A stretch of DNA of 48,181 nucleotides from a virus, in IMG/VR virus record IMGVR_UViG_3300040801_001020, positions 1-48,181 of that record; one strand, given 5' to 3'. Numbering within the stretch: the stretch's first letter is position 1; the number at the start of each line of letters is the position of its first letter. Of this stretch, positions 10,101 through 25,100 are shown piece after piece. The position numbers were made by a program, and so were the translations under genes. The notes under the pieces were generated by a model. The model worked only from the letters and a program-made list of their open reading frames with translations, had not been told where the DNA came from and made no database searches.

Positions 10101-13100
10101 AGCTCACGAGTGTTGTAAAGCAAGTAGCTATCAGCGCTCACGTATGCTGCCATTTCCAAACCATAACCCACTGGGTTGGCAATGTATCGCGCTACAGTCT
10201 GAGTGTCTAACTCACGGCCCATGTCGCGCTTGATTCTGTCATCTACAACACTGCGGTTCTGCACCCAATAGTAGTAGTACAGTTCGTATTGTCCAGAAAC
10301 TGGGTCCTGGTGACGCTCTGTTATGAAGCGGTTCAGCCATCGTGGTGCGCCATTACCGTTCCAATTTTCAGGACGGCTCTTACTCTCGACCCACTCACAC
10401 ACCGTGATTGAACTACCTGGGAATGATCTGCCCCAGTTTTGTGCTCGCTCACTGTTACTGCCTTGCTCGTACCAGTTGTATCTCACTGTGCTGGTATCCC
10501 ACCACACTTTTCCGATGTTGTTGCGTCCGAAGTTGGTGCGTGACTCGTTGTAGCTCACAGGATCTTCATCACTGATGAAGTCTATTTCATTGCGAACAAA
10601 GCCAGGCAAGATTCCCTTGAATGGGTCCCACATGGTCAGGTTTCGCACACGTTCGCCTGTTTCAGCATCGTAAACCAAACTCTCGTAAACAAACTCGGTG
10701 TCCACCAGAGGCTGCTGACGTCGACGTACTTCACCGTTGTGCAAATATGCCCAGCCTTGATTTTGATAATCGTCAATCCAGGCCTTGCCATCAACACCTG
10801 CTTCTGGCACAGGATTGTTAGCGTTGAAGCGGCGGCTTTCAAATACTGTTACTGGAGTGATCTCTTTCTTGGCGTCAGTGTTCAAGCTCACTTGCTCACC
10901 AAACACGTTGGTGATGTCGTATTTGAATAGTTCACGCACTGGGCGCACGATGCTATCACCAAATATACTGTTGTTGTCGCTTATGATATTTTCCACACAT
11001 AGCAAACTCAATATACGTGTTGGAGGCAATGACTCCAGAGGACGTCCAGTAATCTCTGCTACACGGCGCTCGTCAATAACACCCAAGTCAGGATTCTCAT
11101 CAAATATTCTGTTGACAGTTTCTTCCGCTTGCGCTTCAGTACGAACCACATCATTGAGTACACCTTGAATACACAGCCCACCAACGTTGTAGTCACCAAC
11201 TGGTAACCCCAGTGCTTCCAAGAAGCCAGGTGTGCCATCCAAGTTAACTGCTGGGAAGGCTGTTTCCAGATCAATCACACTCACGCCACCAACTGGAGTC
11301 ACAGTGAATCCAACATCGTCTGGTGCGTAACCCACTGCTGACAGCGCGTTGTTCAAATCTCCAATCAAACTCTGTGGTGCATTAACATCCAAAACCTGAT
11401 CGGGTATGCCCAAGGCTTCTTTTGCTGTGCCTCGCTCACTACAGTCAGGAACTTCTTGTGCTGTAATAAACAGTCGTGCACCAGTACCGCCTGGAGTTTG
11501 TCTTGGCTCACGGATGCGCCCAAATGTTCCACTCTGTGGATCAAAGTCTGGTTCGTAACTCTTTTGCACCAGGAAGCCGCGTTGATTGGCAATCTCAGGA
11601 TTCTCTGTACCAGCAGTCGTGTTAATGATGGTATATGTGCTGGGATCGTATGCACCCGGGCTGCCGGTGTAAGGCACAAAGTTACTACCGTTCCAGTAAA
11701 ACTCAGGATATGGCTTCCAATCTGGGTGTTTGAATGATGTAGGATCAGATTCAGCTTCACCTTCTGCACGGAATGGAGGTACTCCATACTGCGTATTTTC
11801 TCTGGTGCCGTACGGCGCATTACCGTCTTGTGTGGGGTCACCTACACCCAGTATCTTGTTGCGCTGGGAATCAGTTATTGTACCCGATCTTGGATTGACC
11901 AAGCCTGTACCTGAATTAGCATAGTCGTACTCTAGTGGGATACCAAATGTCAAGTCACTTGGGAACACCTTGTACAAGCCTCTGTCGATAACTCGCAAAC
12001 TGGTGATGGCTCCTTTTGAATCCACGTCAGTAACAATAAACTTGGCAACACGCAATGGACCCGCAAAGCTCTCATAGCCATCAGCAAAAACATCATCTGA
12101 TGTCAGGTCTTGTGGATCACCGTTTAAGTTGGGGTTGGGGTTAAGAGCAATCTTGGCACTCAACTCTGCTGGCACTTTCTGTATGCTGGGGTCAACAGTG
12201 TCTACCAGGCTGGCTCTGCCGCTGCTTTCACCCAGCACATAAGTATCCCACCATGGAGCTCTTGCTCTAACGGTGATTTCAACATCGCCACCAAAGAGAT
12301 TTGCTACATTGTCTACACTTGTAAAATTAGAGTTTTCAATGTAAAACTTGTTATCGAAGATGGTTGGGTCGTTTTCGCCTGGCTGTGGTATCCAGAACAA
12401 GGCAGTTTGTTGTGTTCCTCCAACTGGCGTAAAGTCAATCTCCACAAAGCTGTTGGGACGTATCCAACCATTAAGTGGTCCACTGGCGGTAGTATCAACT
12501 TGTATTTCCACCAGAGGTGTGTTTATACCAGATACATTCGCTGGATCAACCCATGCAATGTTGGTGTTTGCCACAGCCGTTTCAGTTTCACGACTTGCAT
12601 CACTAAACTTTACTGGCGCAGTCGCGCGCAGGAATCGTGAACGTCTTGTGCGCTGACTTCCTGGGTTGCCACTTGCATCTATTTCCGAACTTTCAAATGA
12701 TACCTGTACTGTCTGTCCCGCCGCTACATCAACCTTCTCGGGCCACGCTGCACTAATCTGGATGGGTACAATGCGTGGTGGGCTACGGTCCACAATTTCC
12801 ACTGTGGGTGGGCGATCAAAATCAAAGCCAGCGCCAGTGTTGGTCATTTCAATACCAGCAATACCGCCGTTTATGTCGAGTTCTGTTACCACTGCACTTG
12901 CGCCAATACCTGGATTGTTTCCGTCGCCGTTTATTACTATTGTGATGTTAGCGGGATTGGTGTATCCTGAACCTGCACTGTCAATGCAAATCTTGGTTAG
13001 TGGTCCTTTGGTATTCTCTACAGGTGTACCGCCCAACAAGCGTAATCTGTCACCAATACGATAGTTACTACCACCAGTTGTGCTTGACGTTGTTCTGGTA

Positions 13101-16100
13101 TTGCTGTATACTGGCGCAATAGAAGGAACATTCAAAGTTACTCGAGCACGTGGATTATCATTATCAGTACCAGTAAGATCTAGTAAATTATTAGGATTAT
13201 CAACACTTGGATCAAAAACTGCCTGTCCTAGTTGATCATCAATTGCTACATAACGCGGAAGTGTTACTGGGGCACCCTCGCCGGTGCCGATACCAGCAGG
13301 ATCAAACACATACTGCTGCGTAACTCCTTCAGTTGTGTTAACAGCCTGTTCAAATCCACGGTTAATGTGGAAATCACCCACTTGCTTGTATCGTCCGCCA
13401 GCACAACCTTCTGCTGCTCTCCACGGCTTGCCGTCACAGCTACTCAACGTCAATGTCTGTCCTGTTTGCGCAGTGTTCAGTATGGCACGGATGCCCAAGT
13501 TGCTACAGTTAACTTGAGTTTTGATATCCTCAAAACTTCTCCCACGCACTGTGATACGACGGCCATTCAGGATTATCTCGCTGTTGGGCGCAATGCCGAT
13601 CAAATCTGCCTGGTTGAGTGTCACACTAGGTGTAGGCTGTCGTATGTATGCTCGTGCTGTTGGACCAGCGGCAACCAACACACCATTTGAATCAAACGTT
13701 TTAGGTGTAATGTCAATATATGGTGTGCGGTTGAAACGTATGGTCTCACGATCAAAGCGGGTAAACTCTGGTGGTTCAAATGCTGTTCCGTTATCTCCTG
13801 GAGGATTTACAGGATTATCACCCCCCGGTGTCTGTATACCTGGCTCTTGGAACGCTGGCTCAGTAATGCTATTAGCACTAATCTGTCGTCGAGTTACGTT
13901 GCTGTTGTTTATGGCAACACCATCTGCGTTGAATACCGAACCAACACGGCGTGGCTGGAAGCGCACAGTCTGATTGAGTGCATTTGCACCTTGCAAGTTT
14001 CCAGCCCATGGCTCATCAACTATGGGTGTGTTGCTGAGTGAACGTCTCCCAGATATTGGACGCAGTTGCTCTGCAAGTGGTACACTGCCACCTCCACTAA
14101 TAACTTGATTGGTTGCGCTAACAAAACGTCCTGGTTGCACATTCTGGCTGTAGCCAAATTGCTCTGGACGTGATATTTTGCGAGGCTCAACTTTAAAGCT
14201 CTGTGGATAGAAGTTGTATCCTGTTAGCAAGTTCTGGCTGTAGCCACTGTAGTTCAAACGCTGTCTACTAGCTTGACCAAAAGCGTTAAACCCTCGAACA
14301 AATCCCAGATCGATATCAGTCAATCCAAGGTCACTAAAGTTGAAATTTCCACCACCTGTTGTATCTTCCACAATTGGATTGTTCGTGGGAGGATTAGCTG
14401 GTTGGTTGCCAGGATTTGATCCTGGCTCAAAATTATCTGGTGCACCACCCAAGCTCAAGCCGCCGCCATTTCCAGTATCCAGGCTAGGAGGTGATGCTTC
14501 TGGTGGGGTAGCAGGGTTGAAGTTGGGTGTCTCAGGTGCAGCCGCAGGACTTGAAAGATCACAAGGTGTTTGCGGAGGGCAGGTGCCGTATGCACTAACA
14601 TAGCAATCGATATATGCTTGTGGTGGCCGTACACCAGCCCACAATATTCCCACACCCGCTCGATCAGCACAGTCAATGAGTGCTTGACGTCGAGGATCAG
14701 GCTGTCTTGGTTGTTGTGGCTGCGCAGGTGGCGCAGTTGAAACCGCACTGTCCTGCCCGTTTCCTGTTACTGTGCGTCGGCGTTCGGCTGAAGTTTCACT
14801 TGTGTTAATGTATCTGATAACCTGGTAGTTTTCAAAGTAAACTCGATTGCGCTCAAGAACCGGAAGATTTTGTGGGTTGGGCTCACCCTGAATAGCGTAC
14901 CGTTCTTGAATTGTTGCACCGCCAGACGTTTGAGTAGTTCTATCATAGGCTGAACCTACACCGCCAATCGGAGTTCCACCAGCTTCGGTTGAAATCCATC
15001 TTCTGACTTCCCGAGTAAAGTTTCCGTTTGTTCCTGTTTGCGGGGCGTAGTTAATGCTGAAAGATGTGTGCTTTCCATTATTGGGGATAACAAACCATCC
15101 CGCCGTAATCTCAGATCCATTGGCCACAATATCGTCAGTTGTGGCCCCTGAAGCTTTTATTTCTTGGATAGGGTCTTTACATGTAACACCTGGTGTGCCA
15201 CATCCAGCAGTTGTTGACCCCAAAATTTCGTCACTTACACCGTTACCACCACTTCCAAGACTGCTTGTACCGCCAGCTGCACCGTCAGTGTCAAGACATG
15301 TTCTGCCGCTGAATCTCATGGCTTCTCGGTATGTTCGGCCACTAGATTCTCCTGAATAATCTGGAGAGGTGCCGGCTTTACAAGTCCATCTGAATCTGTC
15401 TATAGTACCTCTATCGTTTGCACCAGTACTATAGTTGCCTGCAATAACGCGAACAAAGTAATATTCTCCCTGCTCTAGAAACACAGGGAATGATTGCGCA
15501 CCAGGGAGATCACTTACTGCGACACGACCAGTTGTACGTCCGCCCACACGTAGCACAGCGTTGTCACGGTGGTATCGTTTGCTGGGGATGTAATCTTGCT
15601 TGAATCTAGGGAAGCCGCCAGGTGGCAATCCATCATCCTTGAAATATTCATCATTACTAAGGTCACTCTTGCCTCTACGGCCTTCGTCCTCAAAATCAGG
15701 ATTGTCTACTTCGCTTGATTCTCTTTCACTTGATATCCACATCCACAAACCATCTTCTGCTTCAGCCGTAAACGTATACGTCCCAGTATATGGTGCACGG
15801 AAATAACCTTTTAATTCAATCGTGCTGAACTTGCCGGCGGGGAACTGCCAGCGTTCAAAGTCTGTTACACTGAGTTCGCGGTTTAGTGTGACTCCTGTGC
15901 CACTTGCTGTGCGGTTGGGATCAGAATTATCAATATCGCCGTCAGTATATCTGGTTGGCAATGCTCTGGTGTTCTGCAGTCTTTGAAGTTGGCGGCCCAA
16001 AGCGTTGTATGGGAACCATATGTTGTCCACAATCTTGACAGATTCTTCATCAGCAGTAGCTTGTCCAAAGTAAGCATTATTATTATTGCCCACCCACTCG

Positions 16101-19100
16101 CGAAGTTGTGCGCCAGCAAAGAATGCGGCGCTTGGTGAATTCTGTTCTTCTGGTGTACATGTAACTGCGTTTTCGTTTCCGCTTCCTGGACGCGAATCTC
16201 GATATTCCAAAGCCAAACGCCATTCAGGAGCATTTGCTGATACGTCATTTTCCTTGATCAAAACAGTAAACCAAGGACCATCAAGACAGCTAACTTGCGT
16301 TTGCAAGAAACCAACACCCTGAACACCCAGAATGTCTTCTGGTGTGAATACTGGTATATTTTCACCTGTTACCGGTGTACCAATATTGAACGCGCTATCT
16401 GTTAAGCTAGCATCTGTTACATCCAGCAATCTATCCACGTTACCATCACGGCGAAGTGTTCCGGAAATTGGTGCAATGCCGTATTGTGAAATCTGGCTAC
16501 CGTCACGTGCTCCTGCAACACCACCACTTGAGATTGTGCTGATACGTGGCAAAGCGGTGTCGGTCCAACCTGCTACATCAGTAGGGTCAAACTCACTAGG
16601 GCTGAGGTAAATCGAAACACCTATACCATCAGGCACGTCAATTGATTTAAAGAACGCACGTAGATTAAATTCTCCAGTTACTTTGCGTGTGATGTATCTA
16701 ACACGATCAGATGTACCAGGCACAATATCCAATCCGCTTCTGGTGAATCCTTCAGTGACAGCGCGAGATGGATCAGTCAAACATGTACCAGTACCTGTAT
16801 CGGCGCTTCCCAAAATTGGATCAGGCAATGGCTGACACGGCCCAGGTAATCCTTCCAGTGCCTCTGCGTTGAGCACTGGACCCACTTGTGTTACAGGGAT
16901 GGTTTCAACGTTGCGTGGTCCTTCAATGAACTCACCAATTGGGTTAACAAAAGGATTGTTGCTGAGAGGTGCTCCACCAAGTGAAAGTGTAGGAGGCACA
17001 GGATTACCGAACGTGTTGCCGGCTCCGCCGCCACCTTGTCCTGGAATTGATGTGCCAATACCGATTGCACCTTCATCTGGGTCACCAGTACTGCCACTAT
17101 TAACATTAACTGCTTCAAATATGTTCCAGATGTCTTGTGCTGGGCCAGCGTTAAAGTTGATGTCATCAACTCGGATATTTCTCCACTCTTTACCACCCCA
17201 ACCAGTGTCAGGAATGATACGCCGTGTAACAGCATTGGGTGGTAATTCAGTTAAGCGAATGTACTTGACCCGAACCACTGTGCCGAGGTAGTCTTCCACA
17301 ATAGGCTCAGGTGTTCCATTAGAGTCCAGATTGCTGAAGTTGAATCCAGTCAACTGGTTACGGTATGTGAATGGCTCACTCCAGAAACACGCTACAAAAA
17401 TTTCTTCTGGGCGTAGCCCTTCAATGTCTGCGTTCTCGTCAGTTGGATCAATATAGTCTGGCAACACCGTGGTTTCAGTTATTGTGCCATTTTCCAGTCC
17501 AGCTGAAATAGCAGCCTGGTCAGTAACTTGGTTGCCATCTTGATCCAAGAAGAAGCTGTTAGCAGTGTTGCTCACACCAGGGAATACACTGAACGCTCTG
17601 TTGTACAGGAAGCGTGGCTTGAGGGCATCGTAAGGTGTAATAGCACCTGTAACAGGATAATCATTTGGCAACAAGTGGTTGTCATTTGCTAAGTAGTAGC
17701 CGCGACCAAATCCAAATGCTGCTGGATTGCCTTGTGATCCTGGCAGTGTGCCTGGGCCATTGGAAGTAGGTGCCCATTGCCCTGGCTCCAGCCCAGCAGT
17801 CCACATAAAGAAGTTATTGTACCCAGCCTCAGTTGTTGTAACTTGTGCTTGACGTCCTGCCTGACTTGATTCCACAGTAAGTGGTGGCAGTCCCACGAAG
17901 TTACCAATAGCGTTGGATCCATTGCCTAGCTCTACAGCAAATGGTTCTGGAACCAACTGCTTGCCCAAGAATGCTGCTGGCTCAACAGGAGGTAACTCAA
18001 CTGTTCGTCCAGTGTTCTGTACGCGAATTGGATCGTTCGTGTTGGTGATTCTGTTTTGTACGTCAGTAAAGATTTCAATATCATTCTGATAGTAAAAGTC
18101 GCTTGTTGGGTAATCCAAGAAGTCGCTGAACGCATTCACTGTCTGATAAAAGTCATGTGGCTCGTTGGGCGGATTGCTAACGTCCACTAGGTTGTAGTAA
18201 ATGTCCAGGTTATCGTTCTGTACTGCCTGATAAATCTTGTACACCATGTTGGGGTTGGGCATCAAGCGATATGCTGGCAAAGTTACATCATCGCCCGCTG
18301 TTTGGAAAGTAACTTCCAACGTCATGCTATAATCACGTTGCTGTAGTCCTGGCAGGAAGTTTCTGTTAGCAGCACCATTGCCTGGTACACGAATCAGGAT
18401 AAGTTCTGGATTTTGATTTACGAATCCATCAGCTGTTTCCACTACGGCACTGTCAACATGACTCTCTGGTGGTAGTACTGCTTCCACGCCTGCTGATTCC
18501 AAAAGCTCTGTGCCGCCACCCGCTCTGCGGATTGGCTTGTAGTTTTGTACTGTTGGGTCCCAACGGAATTCTGTTTGTGTGCGCTGATCAAAGTAAACAA
18601 GACCAAACACTGGGCCCACTAGCTTGGGACCTTTGTTGAACTCTGGGTCCACTCTCTTCTCATCACTGTTGGCAATGTCCAGAGTTCCAATTACTGGTAG
18701 CTGGTTATTGCTCAGTGCGTTAATAACGTCAGGATCACGTATGTAAGGTCCATAGTTACCTAGCTGTGCTGCTGACTGTGGTTGTCCGTTTGAACCTGCA
18801 CGAGCAATCTTGGCTCTGGGGTCGTTGAGCATGGCAAAGCGCAATCCAAAATCGCTCTGGTCTGTCTTGATGAATGAGCGGCGCAAATCAATCTGGCGGT
18901 TCAAGCTTGTTGCCATGCCTTCCAGGTTGTTGAATCCGTCCAGTGCTACAGTTGTACCGTTCAGGTTAACCTTGTTGTGGTCCACTGTGGTAAGCACAGG
19001 GTAACGGTAATTGTTACGGATAACCTGTCGCATAATGGTTACTTTGACACTGATATTACCGTCACTGTTTAGTGCGCTGGAATCAAACACTGCGTAGTTA

Positions 19101-22100
19101 GCACCTTCCATGGTGATGGCACCTGGATTCACAATCTGTGCGTTGCTGTTGTAGAAAGCAATCTTGTCAGTCAGTCGGTAGTCGTCATGCAATTCAATTA
19201 CATTGGTTGCGTTGGCTAGAGTCACGTTGCCTGGATCGTAAACATTGCTAACATTCAGGTATGCTGTTTTCTCTTCGTAAAACTTGTATGTGCGCTCATC
19301 AAATGGCCACACGTTGTCCATGAATATCGCGGTGGGCGTGATTCGATCAATTGAGTACACTTTGTTATAGAAGCGAGGAGTGATAAAGTGTGTGGAGATT
19401 CGCTTGCCGAAGTCAGCGTAGGCTTGCGTAATGCCGTGCTCGCCTACAGTGTTAATCTTGATGCCTTTCTTGAGTACAACACCATCAGTAAATCCAAAGG
19501 TGTATGGCGAGTCAATCACGAAGCTATCCACATTCGCACTTTCAACTGTGTATGTGCCAGCAATTCCGTTTGTTCTGATGCGCACAATATCGCCACCAGT
19601 TAGGTCGTGACCAGGTGATATAACTCTGGTCTTGTTCAATATTCTTGCACTAACACCATCTGCTGGAACAGTATTGGGTCGCTGTATCTCAAAGCTGTTG
19701 CCTGTGACATTTCGTGCAATGTAGTATATGTTGCCATCATCTGGTGTATAGTCAGCATACTGCACCACGGTGTATGTGGTGTTAACCAAGTTCCCTGCCA
19801 AGTTTGCATCAAACACTGGGTTGGAAATCTGTATTTCACCAGTACCCACGTTAACTGAGTCAACGAAGTAAGCACGGTTGGTTATGTTGTTGATGTCACT
19901 TATCACTTGGCGCTCTGCCACAGACAAATTAGCATTGTTTGCTTCAGCTCTGGTCAGCAGCTCTGGATCTACTTGTCCATCAAGTGTTACCAGAATGTTA
20001 CCAGCACCAAACTCAGTAAACACTTCGTTTACCTCTGTGATACTAGCGTCAAACTCTGCTGTCGCAGTTGCAGAAATTGTGTTGGCGCCTACAGCTGGCT
20101 CTATGGTAACTGTGGGAGCAGAAGCATAACCACCGCCTGCATATGTCAAGTTAATTTGTGTCACATTGCCGTCAGCATTAAGGACTGCTTCAGCCGTTGC
20201 TGTAAATGCTGCATTGGGGCTTGCACCCACTGTTACGTTAGGTGGTGATGTATATCCTGTTCCTGCGTTTGTAACGTTAATGCTAGTTACTTGTCCAGGC
20301 ACCAGTGTCATGGTGCCTGCTGCCGCAGTATATGCTGTGGTGTAAGTAAAGCTTGTGCCCACGTTGTCCAATAGTTGTACTGCGTCACCTTCAGCCAGCG
20401 CACCAGTGCTAACACCAGTTACAAGCACAGTGTCGTTAAGGAACAGTTCGCTTGTGCGCAGAGATAAACCAGTTAGTGCGTCACCATACACCGGTTCAAC
20501 ATTTGAAATAGTCACTACTGCCGCAGGCTCAATGCTGGCAATACGAGCTTCTGTCATGCGAGGAGCTTCAATGTCTGCTAGCTCAAGTTGTGTGCTGTTT
20601 ACAATATCTTCGTTTGTCCACAACACAACCTGGTCGCTAACACGATCCGTTTTAAGACTCAGGAAGTAATCCAAGTAACGCCCAGTTCCTGGCTCACCAA
20701 TCTGGTTAGTGTCCAAGAAGTCAAACAAGCTGCGGTCTGTATACAAGTTAACCTGGCCTTGATTATTGCGGTACAGGAAATTTTGGCTGGAACCAATATC
20801 TGTTAGTTTGTACACGTTCCAGTCGTCACGCTCTGCGCGAGCAATATGAATCAGATCACCTTCACTTGGTTTGATTAACACTTCCTGATCATACAAATCA
20901 GGCAAGCTTGCCAGGTCAAATGCCTGGAAGTTTACGTTGCTGGGGTTTACATATCCAGCATTGCGAACTGTGGGGTAACGTTGATCAGTTACACCACTTG
21001 CATCGACACCTTCACTAAACGTGGGCCACAACTGGCTTCCCCGTATTCCGGTTGGACGCTTGATAAATGTATCTGGGTCGTCAATGTCAACAATAATGAC
21101 ATCATCTCCTGAAACATCTGGAGTAATTTCAAATGTTCTCACTGTTCCCAAACGTGCTGTTATGCCTTCTTGAGAGGTCACACGTATCTGGACATTGGTG
21201 CCTGGCAAGTCGCCTTGGAAGTCATCAGCAAACTGCACGGTTGCAGTTTCCACAATGCGTATATTAGTGTTAGCATCTATTGCGTAGAACAATTCACGAT
21301 CAGTGGTGTCCACGTTTGCATCTAGAGGAGGATTATACTTGACAGTCAGTGCTTCACGTGGCAGTTGCGTAATGTCATTGAAGGTGATTGAGTTTTGTGT
21401 TAGCGTAAATATCTCACCGCTCACATTGCTCCAGCTTGTTCCAGATGTATTGGCGTTACCGTCAGTGTCAAACCAGTTAAACGTATCCGCTGTGTTTTGT
21501 ACACGCACATCGTTTATGTACACTTCCACAAAGCGATAACGGCCGAACATATCCACTGCCGCTTGGTTAATGTTGTTGGCATCCAAGTTAGTGCTTGCAA
21601 AGTTAAACGTGGCTGAGGTGTTGGCAATATTGTATACCACATCACCGTTGCCCAATGTTGTAGGAACACTGCGTGGGTATGAAATATCAGCATCCAGATC
21701 AGGCAACAATGTTGTGCCTTGATCGGTCACTAGGTCAGCAGCCTCTATTACCTGGCCTGGATTGTAAGTGTAGTCTGTGATAAATTCGCCATCTACGCTC
21801 ACTGTTATGTTTGCAACATTCGCTGCATCTTGTATAGCCAGTTGCTCAACAGTGGTAAACAATCCAAAACGCTGCTGTGGTTGATAAGTTCCATCCACCA
21901 GACCCAGGTTAATGCCGTCTACCAGTGTGAAGTCACTGCCTGAAAGGATAACACTATATCCAACTGCATTTGCATTGCCATCCACACCGTGTGTGGCTAT
22001 TAGCTGTGCAACCATGTCGCCGTTTGCTGATCCAACTGCATTTTCAATCTGCTCTGGAGTAATTATAGTTGCATTGCCTTGCACACCAATATCAAATATG

Positions 22101-25100
22101 GTGGTCACGTTGCTGATGTTATCAGTCAAAGTGAACTCTATGTTAGCCGAGTCCAGTGTGATATATCCTGGCAGTCGAGTTGCTACTGCTCGCTGCAATG
22201 TGATGTCATTGTTGTTGAGTAACACGTTGGCTATCACAACCTGCGCAAGTACATTGGAATCGTAGTTGCTACCTGGGTTGGTTACAGTGATCTTTTCCAG
22301 ACGATTGTCTGCGCCCAGTGTTGCTACTGCCGTGGCTTGAATGCCTCCCAGCATGGGTGGTCCAATTTCGATTTCTGGAGTTTGCAGGTATGTAAAACGT
22401 GCGTCCAGTACTTCAATGCGTTCAACAACTTCCGTTGTATCAGCTGGGAAAGCCAGAGTAAACAGTTGTGGATTCTGTGTGAACTCACTTGGGTCCAAAG
22501 CTATTTCAATGCTCTGGTTATTCTCTGTATCACCAAAGTCACCAATCTTGAGTGCCCACTCGTCAAACACTGTGATGTTACCGTCAGCAACAAAGTCGCT
22601 GCGAGCAATCTTGCTCAAGCTAGCACTTGTACCTTTGTTCTGTATCAAGCCACGGTAAAACTCCACTTGCTCGTCGTCTAGTAAATCCAGTTCACGCAAG
22701 TAATCGCGCTCTTGGAAACCAAACATGGCGCGAGCTGAGTCATACAAATCACGCTGTACAGGAATAAATCCAAACTCGTGATAGCGTCCCAGGCTCTCTG
22801 CCAGATTGTCCAGGTTGGGCAGAAGCTCGTCATCATCAATAATGAAGCCTTTGCTACTAAACCGTCCTTTCCAATCGCTAGTGCGCTGTCCTCGAAGCTT
22901 GATGCGATCCTGGCGCTGGTTGATTACTGGGTTATAAATCAAGTCGTTAAAAATAGTTACATCATCAAAGCTCAATACGTGTTCAATCTCTTTGACGAAC
23001 AACATGGTTCCAAATATTTGTACGTTGGGATCAAGTGGCGCGATCTCAATGAAATCGTCTTCGCGAACAATCTCACAGTCCACAGGATCAACTACTGCAC
23101 CGTTCTGATCCACAATACAAAACTGCTCGCGGTCGCTGCGGTTGATCTTGGCAATGAATCCTTGCTCTGCTTTAAAGCGCACTCTGGGTGCTAGAGGACT
23201 CAGGCTCAATGTGTTGCCAATTTCCCACTTGCCTGTTGTCCAGAAAAGGAATTGCTTGGCTGCATATGCCCAGTTGCGCACTGCGTTAATGCTGCTATCA
23301 AACTCACCGAAGTCATAGCCTACTAGCTCTTGGTAACGCCCAAGCTCAACTAGGAAGTTGTATACAGCCTGTTCGCTGTCAAAGAATGTCTCGTACTCAA
23401 CTGTGTTAATGGTGCCTGTACCGCGTTGGTACAGAACACCACGCGCTGCATTCAACTGAGGCAGGCTGGGTAGTCTGGTCCACAATCCACGGTCAAACTG
23501 GTCACCACTTGTAATGCTCACTGGTGCTTGATAAAAGTTACCAATGTGCTGCACGATAGTGCCGCGCTTGTATGTCTTGTTGGCTTGCCATTCAACAAAC
23601 GCTGCTGGATCACCGCCCACAGTCACAGACTCTCTGGGTCCGCGTGTGTCGCTCTCAGCCACATTAAAGTATCCCAGTGTGCTGTCGTAACCACGCACAA
23701 TGTATCCACCTTGTGCTCTTTCAATTATCACACCAGTGTAATAGTTACGTGACTTATAAGGAGACACATGTATAGTAGCGCCAATATTTTCCTGAGGGAT
23801 GATCAGGCTGCTTGCTGTACCTGTTGTGCTGTATTGATCAGTTCGAGCAACCAATGTGTCTTTGTCAATAAAGCCACTCATGCGATGCGCCAGCTTCATG
23901 TTCAATGTGCGCAGTTGTGGCACGAACACGTCGTCAGTTTTCAGTCCTTGGAATTCCAACCAGCTGTTGATAAACTGTGTGTATCCCACGTTGGTCAAGA
24001 ACTGACCAGCATCGTTTATATCACCATGCACAGTAAATTGATCAGGATCACCAAACTGCCACGCACGATTGGTATCGCGGTTCAACAGACGGCGCTTGTC
24101 CACCACAGGACGATATAGTCGTGTGGGATCACTAAAAATTGTGGCAAAGCGTCCTGGCTTGGCTAGTAGCAATGCTTCTGCCACAGCAAAAGGGTAAGCT
24201 TCACTTGTACGCCACACTTGCTCTACAGGAGCATAATCACCAAACTGCCAGTCCACTGCAACACCACCTGTTACAGACTGCACAATCTCATCTGTGCTCA
24301 CAATGGCTGCTGTGGCATCAGCATTTACAAAACTGTTATTGATGCTGCTGTCTTGAGTATCAATGCGCACCAGCAATTTCTCACGCACACCTGTTCCATC
24401 AGGATCAATCACACGAGCTTCTGCTCGTGTATAGTTGCGTCCGCGATTTGTTAGTGGTACGTCTACGATCTCACCCAGCTCGTTTAGAACCAGGTCAGCT
24501 GTGGCACCTGTGCCATCGCCTGTGATTTCCACAAAGCTGTTAGCACTGTACAGACCGCCTTGATCCAAGATGATGATCTCTGCAAGCTCATCTATTGGGG
24601 CTGGCTGTCCGTAGTACTGTCCAGCAAACACTGCACCATCAGTGTCGTCTGCTGTACCGCCCACTGCGTAAGGGAACATGGGGTCGCCGTTCTGATCAAT
24701 AGTGGCCACATAGAAGTGTATGGGTTGACCACCCGAGTCAGGTGTCACACCGTAACGCATGTTAAAGTTATTGGTGTGAGCTGGTTGCGCTGCTATGTTG
24801 GCATCGTATGCGTAGTCTTGAACAAATACGCCAGTGTATGCTCCGCCTGGACCGCTTGTGCGTGTGCCAGTGCGCAAAGTAAATGAGCTTTGTATGCTAG
24901 TAATGTTAGCATCTAGTACAGCACCGTTACCGTCGTATTCTGTGTATCCGTAAGGTCCGTAGATTGGGAAGCCATCAAAGCTCCATCCCACAATAGGTGA
25001 GTGATTGGCTGTATCCCATGTGTCCAGTTCAAGTACCCATGGCAACACTACATTGTAGTGTAGCAAGCCTGAACTCACAGTTGCATCGCCTTCCTTAACG

